DNA from: Gnomoniopsis sp. IMI 355080
Taxonomy: Eukaryota; Ascomycota; Sordariomycetes; Diaporthales; Gnomoniaceae
Length of the DNA stretch: 64,000 bases
Assembly: GCA_027946555.1 (NCBI GenBank)
Contig: JAPEVC010000036.1
Span: 62,001 to 126,000, forward strand
Reading direction: 5' to 3'
The notes under the pieces were generated by a model. That model was not told the DNA's origin. It saw only the letters and a program-made list of their open reading frames with translations, and made no database searches. Positions 10,594-22,268 of this stretch are shown piece after piece (positions within the stretch are counted from its first letter, which is position 1; every line of letters starts with the position of its first letter). The position numbers were made by a program, and so were the translations under genes.

Positions 10594-12170
10594 AGTCACC
10601 AAGGGGAAATAACAGTCAGGTGGCGAGAGTAGTTGACGAGAAAGGGCGAAAGATAGTCCAGGGATGGACAATTTGAACGCGATGTGTATCACTGTGGCCT
10701 CTTTTCCCCAGTGTCCCAGGCTGCTGCCGTCAAAGGGCTGTGCTGTGACGGAGGCAAAAAGGTCGCCGCCACGATGGGAAAGAGTCACGGAAGTGGTCAA
10801 CGGAACGAAAGGCCGGTGGCAGGAAGTGGCTGCGGCAAGGCTGACGTAACCAGGATTAGAAACGACGCTAACGTACTAGCGCAGTCCTTGGCTGCAGGTG
10901 CAAGGTCGGGTGGTCGGAGCTTCTTGTGCAGACGGGGCTAGGGTTGAGCTTGCGGATTGACAGGGTGAGGGACACTGTGGCCAGTTTCCGAGGGAGCCTA
11001 AGCCTGAGCCTAGGGGAGTCAACCGAAAGACGTAGAGATGCGTCAGGCCACGACTCAACCTTATTGAGGGTGAGATGACGCGACAGCTGACGGACAGTAT
11101 GCAAGAGCTACTGAAAGCCTTGCAAAAGAAAATGCGCAAAAGTGTAAAACAACACTGTAAGAAGACTGTCGCGATGCACGGTCAGTTTTTGGTGACTGTG
11201 GTTCTGCTGTTACGAAAGATGTTTTTGATGTTGGGATGTTGTAGGCGAGGCGACAGAAATGGTCGCTTGAATGAATGAAGGAGGGAGGTGGAGGTGCAGG
11301 TAAAGAAGAGTAGGTAGATGGGGCATGTGTTGCGTATTGCGGTGAGCAAGGTTGCTGCGAGGGTGAAAGGGTCAAACAGGATTGGGAATAATGCGCGGAA
11401 GACTGCGCAACGGAAGAAATGTAATGCACGGGAACGGTGGCTGTCGCGGCAAGCAAATGAGGGAGAAAACGGCAGCAAGGTTGTGAGAATGATTGGGCGC
11501 CAAGCAACTGAGAGGATGGGAATGTGAGAATCAGTTCCAGAATGCTGCTTACCGAAGACTAAAGTGATGAAGCAGCACGTCAGTCACTCGAGACACGGCT
11601 GTGTCGCAAACAATCAGGCCCCCTGGGTAACAAACGGGACTGTTGGTTGAGAGGGACAGGGAAAAAGCGGGCTGGGTTGGGGATACGAATGTCAGTAACA
11701 AGGCACCTCGTAATATTGCAGACGAGATAAGTAAAGGGGTGGAGCGCAAAAGAGAGATGAAGAGAGCGCGCGATAGAAAAGGGAGAGACAGACGGAACAC
11801 GAGCCCAGCAAAGCTTGTTGACGGGCTGATGTCGGATAGTCGGTTCGCTGCGAGGCCGTGAACGTCAACGAGCTGACGTTTTGTGCCGTGCCGTGCTTGC
11901 GCAAGTGTAGTGTGGAAGAGTAGGGTGAGTGTCAAAGGGCTGCAGCAGGTGTAGGTTGTGTATGCTCGCCTGCCTTGGTTTCCTTTGTTTGCCTGAGCGT
12001 CGAAAAGGCAAACAAGCAAAAAATAAAAAAGGTAAAAATTAAAAACAAGAGGTGGTTGTTGGAGGAAAAGAAACTCACTATTGTCTCGTTGTAATGAAAC
12101 GGACACGAGTCTTGGGTTGAATGTGCCGCGAAAGCGCTGCGAGGATCGAGCGCAATTCGAGAACAAGGCG
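10594..12170 (-). promoter_or_regulatory. Strand-skewed upstream region of the AHC1-like gene
   Basis: About 1.5 kb where the minus (coding) strand is strongly pyrimidine-rich (CTTTC, TCTCC, CCTTTT runs) and the plus strand purine-rich. This is typical of long fungal promoters and 5' leaders. The skew keeps several minus-strand frames open by composition (for example 11549-12166), but they show no protein-like signature. A 5'-UTR intron is possible but not proven. Confidence 0.4.
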
Positions 12171-14479
12171 CGAGGAATGATGTGAGACTATGGGAGAATG
12201 TTGGAAGGAATGCCTGGAATTGCCTCGAATAGGGGGGAACGGGGGGATGGGTTGTCGGTTGGCACACTACTGGGACCATTGGGGCAACAGCGGCCTGTTG
12301 CCTGCGTGGGATTGGCTGCTGCAAGCAATGGCTGACGGGGATATCTTGAGTTGGTGTGGAGCTGACCCTACCCAAAGGTCCCACTTCCAGCAACGCACCG
12401 ACCCATGCGACAAGCTTGGCTGCAAGTCCGGTAGGTCCCATGTAATTCGAGCTTTGATAGACTGCAGCCAAAGATGGTCTGTCCAAACAACATCCTAGGC
12501 TTGACTCAACCCAATGTCCAGACCAAAGGCTAAAAGCGCGGCATCTCTTAGCCATCGAGACAACAACTTAATACGTCTGCTTCTGTCTAGTGCAGGCGGA
12601 AGTGCTAGGCTGTAGTATCCTGCAGTGAGAGAAACGCCATGTTAGTTACCAACCTAGGCATGTTAAGGTATGCAGGCTGACGGGTTCATCAATACGACCA
12701 GTCGCTCTTCACAAGTACGTTTACGGAATGGCTCGCCTTTCCGCCCATTTTGCCCTACTGCAGAGTAAATCATTAGGTACTTAGGTACCTATAGTCAATA
12801 CTATGTAATCCAGGTAGGCTGCGCTCAGACTTTCCACGCATGATACCAACACTGTAACATATGCGAATCTTACCACTCTTTCCTCTAAGATTAGGTCAAG
12901 AGTGTACATCCTCGTCTTACATTTCATATGGCCCTCCAAATGGATGACACTTTACTGGATGCTGGTGTACCTAGGTACGGTAGAAGTATTTCATCATTCT
13001 GTTCAAAAGTCGCTGGGACCCAAACTATGCTCGACCGGAACCTACCGGGAGTGGCTCCCGTCCAAGGGTTTCAGAGAGCTCATCAAAAACAAAACCTACA
13101 TACATAGTAGTACACATCTTGCTGTGTGCGCAAGGCTGCATGTCCGTCTAACGAATACCAGAGTATGGTATCAGTGGCGCAACCTAGCCTTATCCCTGCC
13201 GTGTCGAAACAGATCCGTCTGTGCGTCAAGATTCCCCGGCAGTCCCAGATTGACGAGCATTGTGTCGCTCAAACCTGGATGGTCCCATGGGCAGTGGCAG
13301 TGATAAGACGTCGGTGCATTCGACATTGTAGACAAGCAGAAGATTACCAGCACGAAGTAATACGTGCCGTTCTGTAATCTCGTTGTCTGCGACACGAGCG
13401 ATTGCTTTTATTAAACATTGGCCATGGTAATTTCAGCTTCAGCAGGTCTCGGACCCCAGCTGCAACCTGCAAGTCCTATGCAGGCTGGCGGAACAGGGCT
13501 CAGGGGTGATGGGGCGTGATCTGGGGTAGCATAGTGGGTGTGATTCTACAAGACAAAATATCGAACTAATTTACATCTGATAAAAATGACTGTGGTATCA
13601 ACTTTGTCCGCCCGGATAAGAACTGATGCGCCTTTAGATTCTTGGGAAATCCTTTGTAATTTTTATTACCATTTTACGTATTGTGCTCCTCTTCGGATGG
13701 GAGTGAAGCTATCCAGCCCATGACATCCTGGATGGCGAGCATGTACTTGTATTCAGGCTGGCAACCTTGATTCGAACGCACTTCCTTTCCTCATCGGCTC
13801 TGGAGGTTCCGTTCGGCTTGGGTGCTCTGTACCTAGGTATCTTGCATAGGGTTACTCTGCCTTCAAATTTTTCCTGTCCAGAATTCTATTACTTCACCGA
13901 GATCGACGGCCGAGACTGCTAGATTCCCATTGCCATTGTTGAATCCGATACGCCATTCCTATCAAAACGAAAACCCCGGAAGGGACGCCCTGGGCTTTGT
14001 GTGCATGTGAATGTGTAGGTACGGACGTATATTATGTAATGTAGTGCTGAGGGAACCCAATACAAGTGGTGTAATCTACTCAGGCAAGATATCAGCTTAT
14101 TCGAGGGCATGAAGTCACAAACAAGCTCTTCAATGAACCATCTCATTCCTCGAAGCAGACAGAAAGACAAAAGAAAAGCACAATGCCTTTTAACCAGTCT
14201 AGGTATATAACAAGTTCCGTTTAAGTGCCTGGTCTGGGGCGTGGGGCTTGCCTCCTGGGCTTATCGATAAGAACCTAAAATTCCCCAGATTGGGGAAGTT
14301 AAACTCAACTGACCTGCACCGACCACCCTCAAGCTCTCAATTCTATTCATTATCTCCTGCCAGAAGACAAACTTTACAACTTGCAAAGCGCACATTGATC
14401 AAACCTGTCTCAGGAAATCTCAGAAGATAATTTGAACGCCTGCTCTGCTCACGTCTAGTCCAACACCAAAAACGACGCA
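12171..14479. other. 2.3 kb gene-free region
   Basis: No convincing gene on either strand. It includes a cluster of AGGTAC/GTACCT motifs at 12775-12792, a perfect 12-bp palindrome GTACCTAGGTAC at 12967-12978 and a 10-bp copy at 13830-13839. The last 200 bases should hold the promoter of the Alba-domain gene. Confidence 0.5.
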
Positions 14480-15253
14480 ATGCCAGGCCCGTCAGCCGTC
14501 TCATCGCGCGCGGCTTCCAAGCCAAACCCCAGCATCCGCCGCAAACGCGACCACGCCGAATTCGATTTCATTCCCGAGTCCTCCTCGCCAACCAAGCCCA
14601 CCGACGTCGTCGACCTGAACACAGACGGCACGCAAAACTCTAGGAAACAACGCCGTGTTGGCCCCTCAAACTCGACCATCCCACGCACCTTGCCAACAGA
14701 GCCACACGAGGAGCTGCTTGCCGGACTAAAGGGCAAGTACGATATTATCACCACCTCGGTCATATCAAGCTCCAAAATCAACAAGAAGGTCACAGCCGTT
14801 CTATCACACCTCGGCCACGTTGACTTGTTCAGTCAGGACAGCCGTCCGGGCATCATGATGTTACATGCGCGCGCAGCTGACGCCAGTAAGATGGTCACGG
14901 TCATGGAGATTGCAAAAAGGCGAATGGGGGAGATCGGCCAGGTCTGGTATCAGTACAACAGGGTCTACGAGGTCGCTGAGGAAGCACGAGGCAGCAAACC
15001 ATACTCAAACTCGAACGGCGCAGGCTGGTCGGATGGCACACAAATTGTCGTCGAGGATACGGTGCTGGACGATGATGATGAGGACGACTCATTCGAGCCG
15101 GTGGAGACGCCTCTTGACTTGGCTGTCCGAGATAAGCCTGTCACCGAGTCCAAGAACACCTACATGAGCATTTTCTTATCACGCGTACCGATGCCTGAGC
15201 TTCAAGCCAAGGCGTCCATCACGTTGCAGACGAACGCAGGGCAGCAGAGATAG
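14480..15253 (+). CDS. Alba-domain DNA/RNA-binding protein
   Basis: Single-exon gene of 257 residues. The N-terminal 70 residues are basic and disordered (RRKRDHAEF, RKQRRVG). An Alba fold follows at about 75-165: the stretch beginning DIITTSVISSSKINKKVTAVL and ending VYEVAEE, with the usual small-residue/Lys pattern in the first helix and a C-terminal RMGEIGQVWYQYNRVYEV strand. An acidic linker (DDDDEDDSFEP) leads to a tail ending in MPELQAKASI. Eukaryotic Alba proteins include the Rpp20/Pop7 and Rpp25/Pop6 subunits of RNase P/MRP, and other RNA binders. The sequence alone does not tell which of these this is. Confidence 0.75.
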   Translation: MPGPSAVSSRAASKPNPSIRRKRDHAEFDFIPESSSPTKPTDVVDLNTDGTQNSRKQRRVGPSNSTIPRTLPTEPHEELLAGLKGKYDIITTSVISSSKINKKVTAVLSHLGHVDLFSQDSRPGIMMLHARAADASKMVTVMEIAKRRMGEIGQVWYQYNRVYEVAEEARGSKPYSNSNGAGWSDGTQIVVEDTVLDDDDEDDSFEPVETPLDLAVRDKPVTESKNTYMSIFLSRVPMPELQAKASITLQTNAGQQR

Positions 15254-15785
15254 GGATCACAGCTGTCCACTCCACGGCTCCAGGTGAAAATGTTCTCAAA
15301 TTCACTGCCATGTCGTGGGCTGGGTCGGAACTCGACTACAGGCTTGGATCTTGAGAAGGAAGACACGAAAGGTCTCGTCAACGACGTTATGATACTGCAA
15401 GCAAATACGGACCAGAGGCGAAGTTGCAAAAATTGCAGCATATGACGAGGTCAATGAACATCACAGGCGCACGGGCGTGAAAAAAGGCGTCCAATTTTGA
15501 TACCCAACCAAATAACAACAATGATTTATTTATATATGGGTACGGCAGCGACTAGCTCTCATACACCATATCCCCTCAGCCAGTGGACTCTGCCTTGACT
15601 GCAATTCTTCGCCCGACGTTTCTAGGGTCTCGCAGTCGCGCTCTAAGAACGAGTGCTTTCTACTCCCCGTTCTTGCTTTCTAACCCTGACCACTTCATTT
15701 TGTATGCGGCACACATTCATGTGCGCTATTGGCGACCGATCGCTGACATGGTTTGCTGTAGACTCCCTTTCCCATCTTGTTTTCT
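15254..15785. other. Intergenic spacer
   Basis: Gene-free stretch between the Alba gene and the 3' end of the GT61 pseudogene; both 3' ends face it. An AT-rich segment at 15500-15540 may serve in transcript ends. No coding frame supported. Confidence 0.5.
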
Positions 15786-17424
15786 CTATTCAGGCTTATT
15801 CATCCGCTCTTTTGTCGATCCCATCTCTGTTGCGACCGTCAATGCTCGAATAGCGTCTCCTACCGTTCTAAGAAATTCTGCCGCTTCTATCTCCAGATTG
15901 GCGAAATGCCACGGATCTCTTGTCCTCGATACGCCGGAACTTGTAGCTGTATCGCGAACCTCTGCCCTCCCCTGCACTTCCTCCGGAGGAACGATTTCTG
16001 CGTGCGTGCTCCAGTACTGGTTCCCGTTCATTTTGGCCAAGTTCCTGAACCCCATAAAATCCGTGCCCTCCGACTTAAAATCCACTACACCGCCCTCGCC
16101 TGGCTTCTTGAACATGATGTGCGTCAGTCTTGCGCCATGTGCTCCCACGAGCAGATCCGAATCTCTAATGAGGTGGATTTGCTCGTCGAGGGACAAAGCG
16201 GCCAAGTCCACGGATGTGATGTTCACCGAGGGAAAGGCCGCAGCCAACGCGGTGACATGCGACGCCAGATTGAGTATCTGTCGCGTTCCGCGCCGGTCGA
16301 TAACGGTCACACGAAGTGGTCGGTCCCGCACGGACACGGGCGATGCTGGGTGGGAAGAGGGCATCTCCGGGTCGATCCCGACGTGAACGAGCACGCGCTG
16401 GACGAAAGTCCGCAGTAGGATGCTGTTGGTGCAGTCACGCTCCTCCCAGTCACTTTGCCAGAGCGAATTACTGCCGCTAGGCAACGGAACGATAATATGA
16501 TGGGTTTGGAGGAGGGACTGGACCGCTGCGGATTAGGGGTCGGCTTCGATATCCCGCCATCGGATGGGCTGGGTGTCGGTGAAAAGGGACTAAAGGTCGT
16601 AGATCGGTCCTTGATTGTGCTCGTCGAGGATGGGGACCTAAGTGTCCTTGAAGTCTTCGGGTAGCATGGCCTTTCCGCTGTCTTTTGGAGCGAGGAAGGT
16701 GCTGTTGGCACGGCTCATGCGGAGGACATCAAGGTTGGGCGCCGTTGAAAAGACCTCCATCAGGTTGTGCCAAAAGTTGCTGTCGCCCTCGCGTTTGATG
16801 AGAATGGTGTACTTCGGCACCATCGCCGGCTGTGACTCTGGCAAGCTTTTCTGTACATCTATACTCCAGAACCTCTCGAAGATGGTGCGCGGCCCAGTCT
16901 GTTACAAAAAATATTCCATCTGATTGAAGGCCACGATACCGGCCCGCGACTCGTCCTCTGTTGGCGATCGGATTGCAACTGGCGAAAAACCTCATGCTCT
17001 ATGAATCGAGGAAGGCATTTTCGGCTACAGAGAGTGTCGCGTTTCTGAGATGTCAGTGTGCCATGAAAGCAGGCAAGGTGGTATTGAGAGCCTTGGTCGC
17101 AGTACTCGATGGCATGGTCGCGAAAATCTTTGAGGTACTCAGGGCTAAATCGATCATTGCACCAGGATGGTTCTCGCCAATTGGTGATCTCTTTGACGAT
17201 CTGCTGGTATTTCTGTGGGGGAGGGAGTGTGCCAGTGTTTTCCTGGTTATCGATTGCTGGCTGTTGCTGGTCCCAAAAGGGAGCCAGGTGAGAGCGTCGG
17301 TACTGTAGCTTGGGAAGCTCCCCCATCCGGGGAGAACAAGATGATAACCCGTTGTCAGGACGGAGATGACTATCGCGAGGGCAACCAGTCGTCGCTGGCT
17401 CGAACGAGAGGTTGTCCCAAGCAT
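15786..17424 (-). pseudogene. GT61 glycosyltransferase (EOGT-like), degenerate
   Basis: Recognisable from end to end but broken. Segment 1 (from ATG 17424) encodes a type II membrane anchor (LVALAIVISVLTTG). The luminal domain follows in other frames: WREPSWCNDRFSPEYL and ACFHG, then NAFLDS, TGPRTIFERFW, TILIKREGDSNFWHNLMEVF, then VPLPSGSNSLWQSDWE, and the intact C-terminal part (16484-15786) with LLVGAHGARLTHIMF and a VVDF motif, all typical of GT61 (DUF563). Three frame changes lie in short repeats: the A4 run at 17275-17278, about 17025-17028, and the A6 run at 16906-16911. Five in-frame stops lie at 16999-17001, 16902-16904, 16638-16640, 16590-16592 and 16533-16535. Family members transfer sugars to secreted proteins in the ER or Golgi. 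This copy cannot make a full enzyme. Confidence 0.8.
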
Positions 17425-19158
17425 TGGGGGACGAGCCAAAGCTGAAAACGGGGCTCTTTAAGCTTGGGAACAGGCTACTCGTACACAACTTGGTCTTTGG
17501 GTCTTCTCGTAGGCTTTAGCAAGATTTTTGGAGCAAACTGTGGTCTGCGGTCTCTGCCCGTCAAGCTCCTGGTGCGAGCTACTTTGGTGAAGATCAATTT
17601 CTACCTTGGCGACCTTGGATGTATGAACAGTGGTTGCGCCGCCCAGGTAAGGTTTGCTGCTGAGCAGCTTTCAATCAACTCATGAGGGCCGTCTCTAAGT
17701 AGGGACTGTGAAGTGATCCGCGAAAACAGCGCCTCGTCGACTCGATTCGATGGTGTGCTTGTGGGGACTGTGGTGTCGTTGGCGAGCCTCAAGTTGAGCA
17801 AACAGAGCCACAGCAAAGATCTGACAGATGTTGTGGCAGGACCCGTTGTCGCACTCGACCTGAGAACCGAAGAGTTGAAGCTTCAACCTACCGGGAAAAG
17901 ATGCCAATTATGGCATCCTTATACGGAAACCCTGCGGTCGTCGACGTTCAGAAGAGCATAAACTACCTCAACCTACCACTAATTTTCGGCCCCTTTTCAC
18001 GAACTCTAACTAGGTTTTCATTTACACTGGCTCCTTTTTCCCTTCAGAGAGGCAATGATCTTCTTGGCTTGTGAATCACTTCGTACGGACAATACTGGAA
18101 GTCTGACACAATTTGCGCAACGAACTCTAATGAGATGACCAGGCAAGTCGGTAGAAAGTGGCGAAGTCGATTGTGCTTCGCGATGTCGTTACACGCATTG
18201 ACATTCCCGGTGGAATTGGGAAACCCAGTCTCGCCTTCAGCAACATCTCGGAGAATTTGTAAAGGCATAGTAGCCATGCACAATGTCAGCTCGTCCCACA
18301 CCCTCCCTCTTCTGCTGCTTGGCTGACGAGTGGCAACAATCACATCAGACGCCATCCGGGTGCGCAGCAGCGTTGAAGCAGGGTTCGGATGCGAAACTCT
18401 AAAGCGATATGGTGGCAGTAGAACAGCTGTTGCGCAAGCGGATGCGCGTCGTTAAGCCGTTCCTCTGCACCAGTTACTATGCAGTACGTTTATCGAGTTG
18501 CTGGGACGGCTGAGGAGTAGGTCATCCTGAGTCGCAGATGCATACACACGAAGGGAAAGCAAACGAAACAAGAAAGAAAAACCAAAGACTCGGCTGCCAG
18601 GGCATGCTTGACTTGCAGGACGACTTGACAATCCTATACTGACTCGAAATATTAGTCGATGGCTTGCTCGAACAAACGTCGTTTCCTTTCTCCGCGAATT
18701 CCTGTACTTGGGAGGAACAGGTGTTCATTCTGCCATATATCCGTCTGCGCTGCCTATTTCTCGCTATACCCGCACCAAACAATGGGTACGTTGTTTTGGT
18801 CCACCGCCATGTAATGCGAACCAAATACGCCAATTAATGCACACCCGGTCCAATGCCGTCCAAACATCGATACCCAGAACGTATCAAAACAGCCGCTATG
18901 CTCCGGCAAGTATGCCCAAGCCCCAATGCATCGCGTCTTGACGACCCCACATATAGCTGTCCTGGCACAGGTCGATCTTCTCGCAAGGCGACTAGCCTTC
19001 AGCAAGAACCCACGCGCAAAGTCGAAATGGATATATCGAGCGTGTTTTTCTGAATTTCGGAGTCTAGTATCCTTTGGACACCATGCCTCAGCGCTCTGCG
19101 TCGTTCAATAATCCAGTCGCGTTACCTCGGCACTTCGTTGCCTGAAGGCCTCAACGCT
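17425..19158. other. 1.7 kb gene-free region
   Basis: Several short open frames on the minus strand (17695-17907, 18044-18355, 18754-19005) look mildly protein-like in composition but match nothing I recognise and cannot be joined convincingly. They may be relics next to the GT61 pseudogene. No RNA gene seen. Confidence 0.4.
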
Positions 19159-19616
19159 TCACGAGTCATGGCTGCTCTTCTTGCTGGAATCCACGATTCT
19201 CAAGGCGAAATTGGCCACCACAGCGACCAGCAACAACACAGCCAATATAGTTGGCCCAAACCGATCATCAAAGCCAGCCTGTCCTCTTTGTCGAATGGAC
19301 TTGGCTCGCCAATGATACGTTCTCAGCGCATATATCAAGGTGAGAACCGACACGCCGGTGAAGAGGAAGGCAGAAATCTTGGCGGCCTTGTCGCCAAAGT
19401 TGAGCATACCCACGGCCAGGGCACCGACGATGACGGCGAAGTTCAGCCATGATAAGAAGGTTCGCTCATTGGCAAAGTAGACCTTTGGCTCGACGCGTGT
19501 GGGGAGGGCGATGCGCTTGCCTGGAGAGAAGACGCGGTCAGTCAATTGGACGTGGATAGAGAGCAGAACAGAGAGAGCGTACCTGGCGCAGTCTGGAGGA
19601 GTGGCTGGCTAGACAT
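19159..19616 (-). CDS. VTC1: Vacuolar transporter chaperone subunit Vtc1
   Basis: Exon 1 is 19616-19583 and exon 2 is 19520-19159 (62-nt intron), giving 131 residues, the usual Vtc1 length. The short first exon supplies MSSQPLLQTAP and the intron falls within the next Gly codon. The body is a DUF202 domain. The basic segment KRIALPTRVEPKVYFANERT is followed by three membrane helices: about 34-56 (FLSWLNFAVIVGALAVG), about 65-85 and about 108-127. RTFLSWLNF and YHWRAKSIRQRG are the family's strongest signatures. Vtc1 is the membrane subunit of the VTC complex, which makes polyphosphate from ATP and passes it into the vacuole. It also affects V-ATPase stability and membrane fusion. The polymerase subunit Vtc4 is not in this window. 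Confidence 0.95.
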
Positions 19617-20419
19617 GATGGCGTTTCTTGTGATGTAGTCTGTAGGTGAGGCGATATCAAAGCGGGGGTAGGAGTCGCAAGGCTAGCCACTTGGTGTCTT
19701 GGTGGCTTCGAAGGTGGCTTGTCGAGAATTGGTGACAAGTGCGCCTGATGGCTCGTACTAGGAGAGACTGATGGTGAGACCGATTGATGCGGAATTGAGC
19801 GTTCGAAGGAAAGTATATCGAATGTGAGGGGCGTCGGATGCCGTGACAATCGGTTTGGTGGTTGGAGGATGTCCGGGAGAGGAAATCTCGTTACCACGAT
19901 ACAGACAAGATGGACTTTCAGATGCGACCCGGAAGTGGTAATGAGCTCACAAGAAAATCGTCAGGGCAAGGAGGCCCCTGCCATACGCCTACACGTGTTG
20001 TGCTCTATGACGCTCTTGATTCGTGAGAGGGTCTTATCGTCTCTTATCGGTTTTCTCTTTGTCCACCCCCCGGGGGTTGCTGTGACAGCATGGAGCCATG
20101 ACGGACGGGGATGTGTTTGCATGGTCGGCCAGGATCCAAACAAAACAAAGTGGAGGTCTCCAATTATACTGCATTTCCTCGTGACAGACAGACAGTACGT
20201 ACTCAGGTCCCATACCACGACCACACTCTTACCTTGCGCCTTATCTGATTGTATACTACAGAGCATCGAAACAATTTTAGATACATCTTCGTGTAAGTCC
20301 CTCAAAAAGCTTGTTGACTTGGGTCGCGTGCATTTGGCTGACCGGATGTGACCTTCTGCAGGAATACGAACGCGCGCTCCTTCCCCTATTCCACAGCCTT
20401 TTCAAACCTCATCGTAACT
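19617..20419. other. Divergent intergenic region
   Basis: Shared upstream region of VTC1 (minus) and the dynein light chain gene (plus). No coding frame supported. It is mixed in composition, with a C-run at about 20066-20071. Confidence 0.5.
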
Positions 20420-21176
20420 ATGGCCGACGCAACCAAGAAAGAGGTCACTCCTGTGCGTCATGACGAAATCCACCAATACATCTATGCTACTCAGACCTTC
20501 CCAAATCTGACATGCGCCTACAGCCCGTTGCCCTGAACCGTCTCAAGCAGATCGCCAACGATGTACGTCTCTCCTAGTCTGACAGCACACCGTCACCGCT
20601 TTGCGACAGCCAAACAACCGATTGGTATCAGTCAAGGACTAATAAGAATACCACAGGCCTGCGCGAGTGCCCTTGGCAGCGCCGAGTTCTACGATCACGC
20701 AAAGACCGCCCAGTGGAACGGCACAATCATCGTGAGCTGAGCCCGGACCACCCAGACTCCTACGCCGTCGCTGTCTTCTAACATAGCCCCGCCCACCACC
20801 ACAGAACAACATCCTCAAGGCCGTGATCTCCGAGTCCACCCCAGATAAGGCCTCCGCGCCCGCCTTCAAGTTCGCTGTCAACAGCACCATCGTGCAGCAC
20901 CTGGTACCCACCTCCCAACTCAACAAGTCCCAGGGTACCTCGACTTCAACTGGCACCTCGACTGAGGAGACCAAGGACGCCTCCTCTGATGATTCCGCCG
21001 CCACCGCTACGGCCACCGCTACTGACGGAAAACCTCACGTCGGCCGCCGCGGAATGCACAGCGCCACAGGCGCCTACTGGAACGAGGAGACGGACGGCAT
21101 GTGGAGCTACAAGTACGACGGCGGTGAAGCGAAGGGCATGGACGTGGTTATCATGCTGATATGGATCGCGCTCTGA
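20420..21176 (+). CDS. Dynein light chain, Tctex-1 (DYNLT) type
   Basis: Four exons: 20420-20452, 20524-20562, 20657-20731 and 20805-21176. The three introns are 71, 94 and 73 nt and all fall at codon boundaries. The product has 172 residues. The assembled N-terminus reads MADATKKEVTPPVALNRLK, then a helix with CASALGSAEFYDHAKTAQWN and IINNILKAVI, then a strand FKFAVNSTIVQH. The C-terminal strands carry GMHSATGAYWNEETDGMWSY and end IMLIWIAL. This is the Tctex-1 fold; GxHxxxGxxWNxxTDG is its best-conserved stretch. Between the strands sits a fungal-type Ser/Thr/Ala low-complexity insert (about 85-125), which makes it longer than the roughly 113-residue animal protein. It should bind the dynein intermediate chain and serve in cargo attachment and nuclear or vesicle movement in hyphae. 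Confidence 0.9.
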
Positions 21177-22268
21177 GTGCATGACCTGGACAACGAATGG
21201 ACAGACGTCGATACATTCATGCGAGGACCTACTCCTGGTTGCGACACATCGGTCCCGGGTGGGACGCCCGCGGGCGTGGGGTCTTTGACCGTTGTGTTGG
21301 ATACGCAGAGCCTATTTCATGATATTTCCGCAAGCATGGGACGGAGTTCTGTTGCTTTTTGAAAGTCAATCGTCGAAAACCTGCTCGTCCTTGTACAATG
21401 CGAAGATTTATTTGTCTAAGGCGAATCCCCATTACTATGAACGACCTACAGGTCACAATCTAGCAGCCAAACATTCGACAAGCTTCTGTCCCGTAGGACG
21501 TTTTCCTACGAGAAAGTAGTCAGTGCTGAGTGCATCACTACTACTTCGCGGCACTCACGTTACTCCATACAACACCAAAAATTGTTTGACCTTTTCGCTT
21601 GCTTCCCGCCAGGCATACCTCAATCAACTGTCAATCTGTAGAAACCCCCCTACTTTGTCAAACTGACCATATAATGAGTTGTTTCTTACTGACTAAGCCC
21701 AATATGGAGCACAAATTGGCCGGCCATTACCAAGGTTTTGGAGGTCTGGTTACAATCGCATAGCGCCAAGCCTAGCAGATTAGGTCACCCGTTTCTCAAG
21801 AGCGTGATAGTCGGTACAGCATTGTCTCGCATGAATGCAGAAAACAAATACCTCAAGCTTGCATCTGACTAACATGGTGGTACAGAAAATCCAAACAGCT
21901 AGACAGCTGATTGACCAGGTAAAGCCTGCTGTCCTGCCTGCGCGCAGTCTAGCCATACAGGCATGAACTGACCTGAGCAGCGCGGAGGAGGCGAATACTG
22001 ACAAGATGACCTGGCCGGCAGTGCACTTGGCGACCAATCCGCAAGCCATACAACTCAATAAACATATGCCCAGCAACGCTGACGAGTGCGAGTACGTCAA
22101 TCTCATGCCTTGGCCAGCCTGTCCCTTCATTGCACTCTGGTTTAGAAGGAGGCCAAGATGCAGTCATAGTTGGTCGACATGGGCATTCAAAACCTTCCCT
22201 GAAGTCGTCACTTTTCACGTCCGTGAAGTTCTCCAATAGCATACCCATCTCAGAAACAACAAAACGAA
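21177..22268. other. Intergenic region
   Basis: No convincing gene. A hydrophobic minus-strand open frame at 21780-22130 looks like a chance frame. The right end should contain the promoter of the next gene. Confidence 0.5.

Noticed and set aside
11549..12166. 205-codon minus-strand open frame
   Set aside because: Composition is dominated by Leu, Ser and Phe from a pyrimidine-rich promoter region. No motif and no start context.
15583..16386. 267-codon plus-strand open frame
   Set aside because: Antisense to the intact C-terminal part of the GT61 pseudogene, which carries clear family motifs on the minus strand.
21780..22130. 116-codon hydrophobic minus-strand frame
   Set aside because: Looks like a membrane protein by composition only. 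It overlaps another equally open frame and has no recognisable fold or splice partners.
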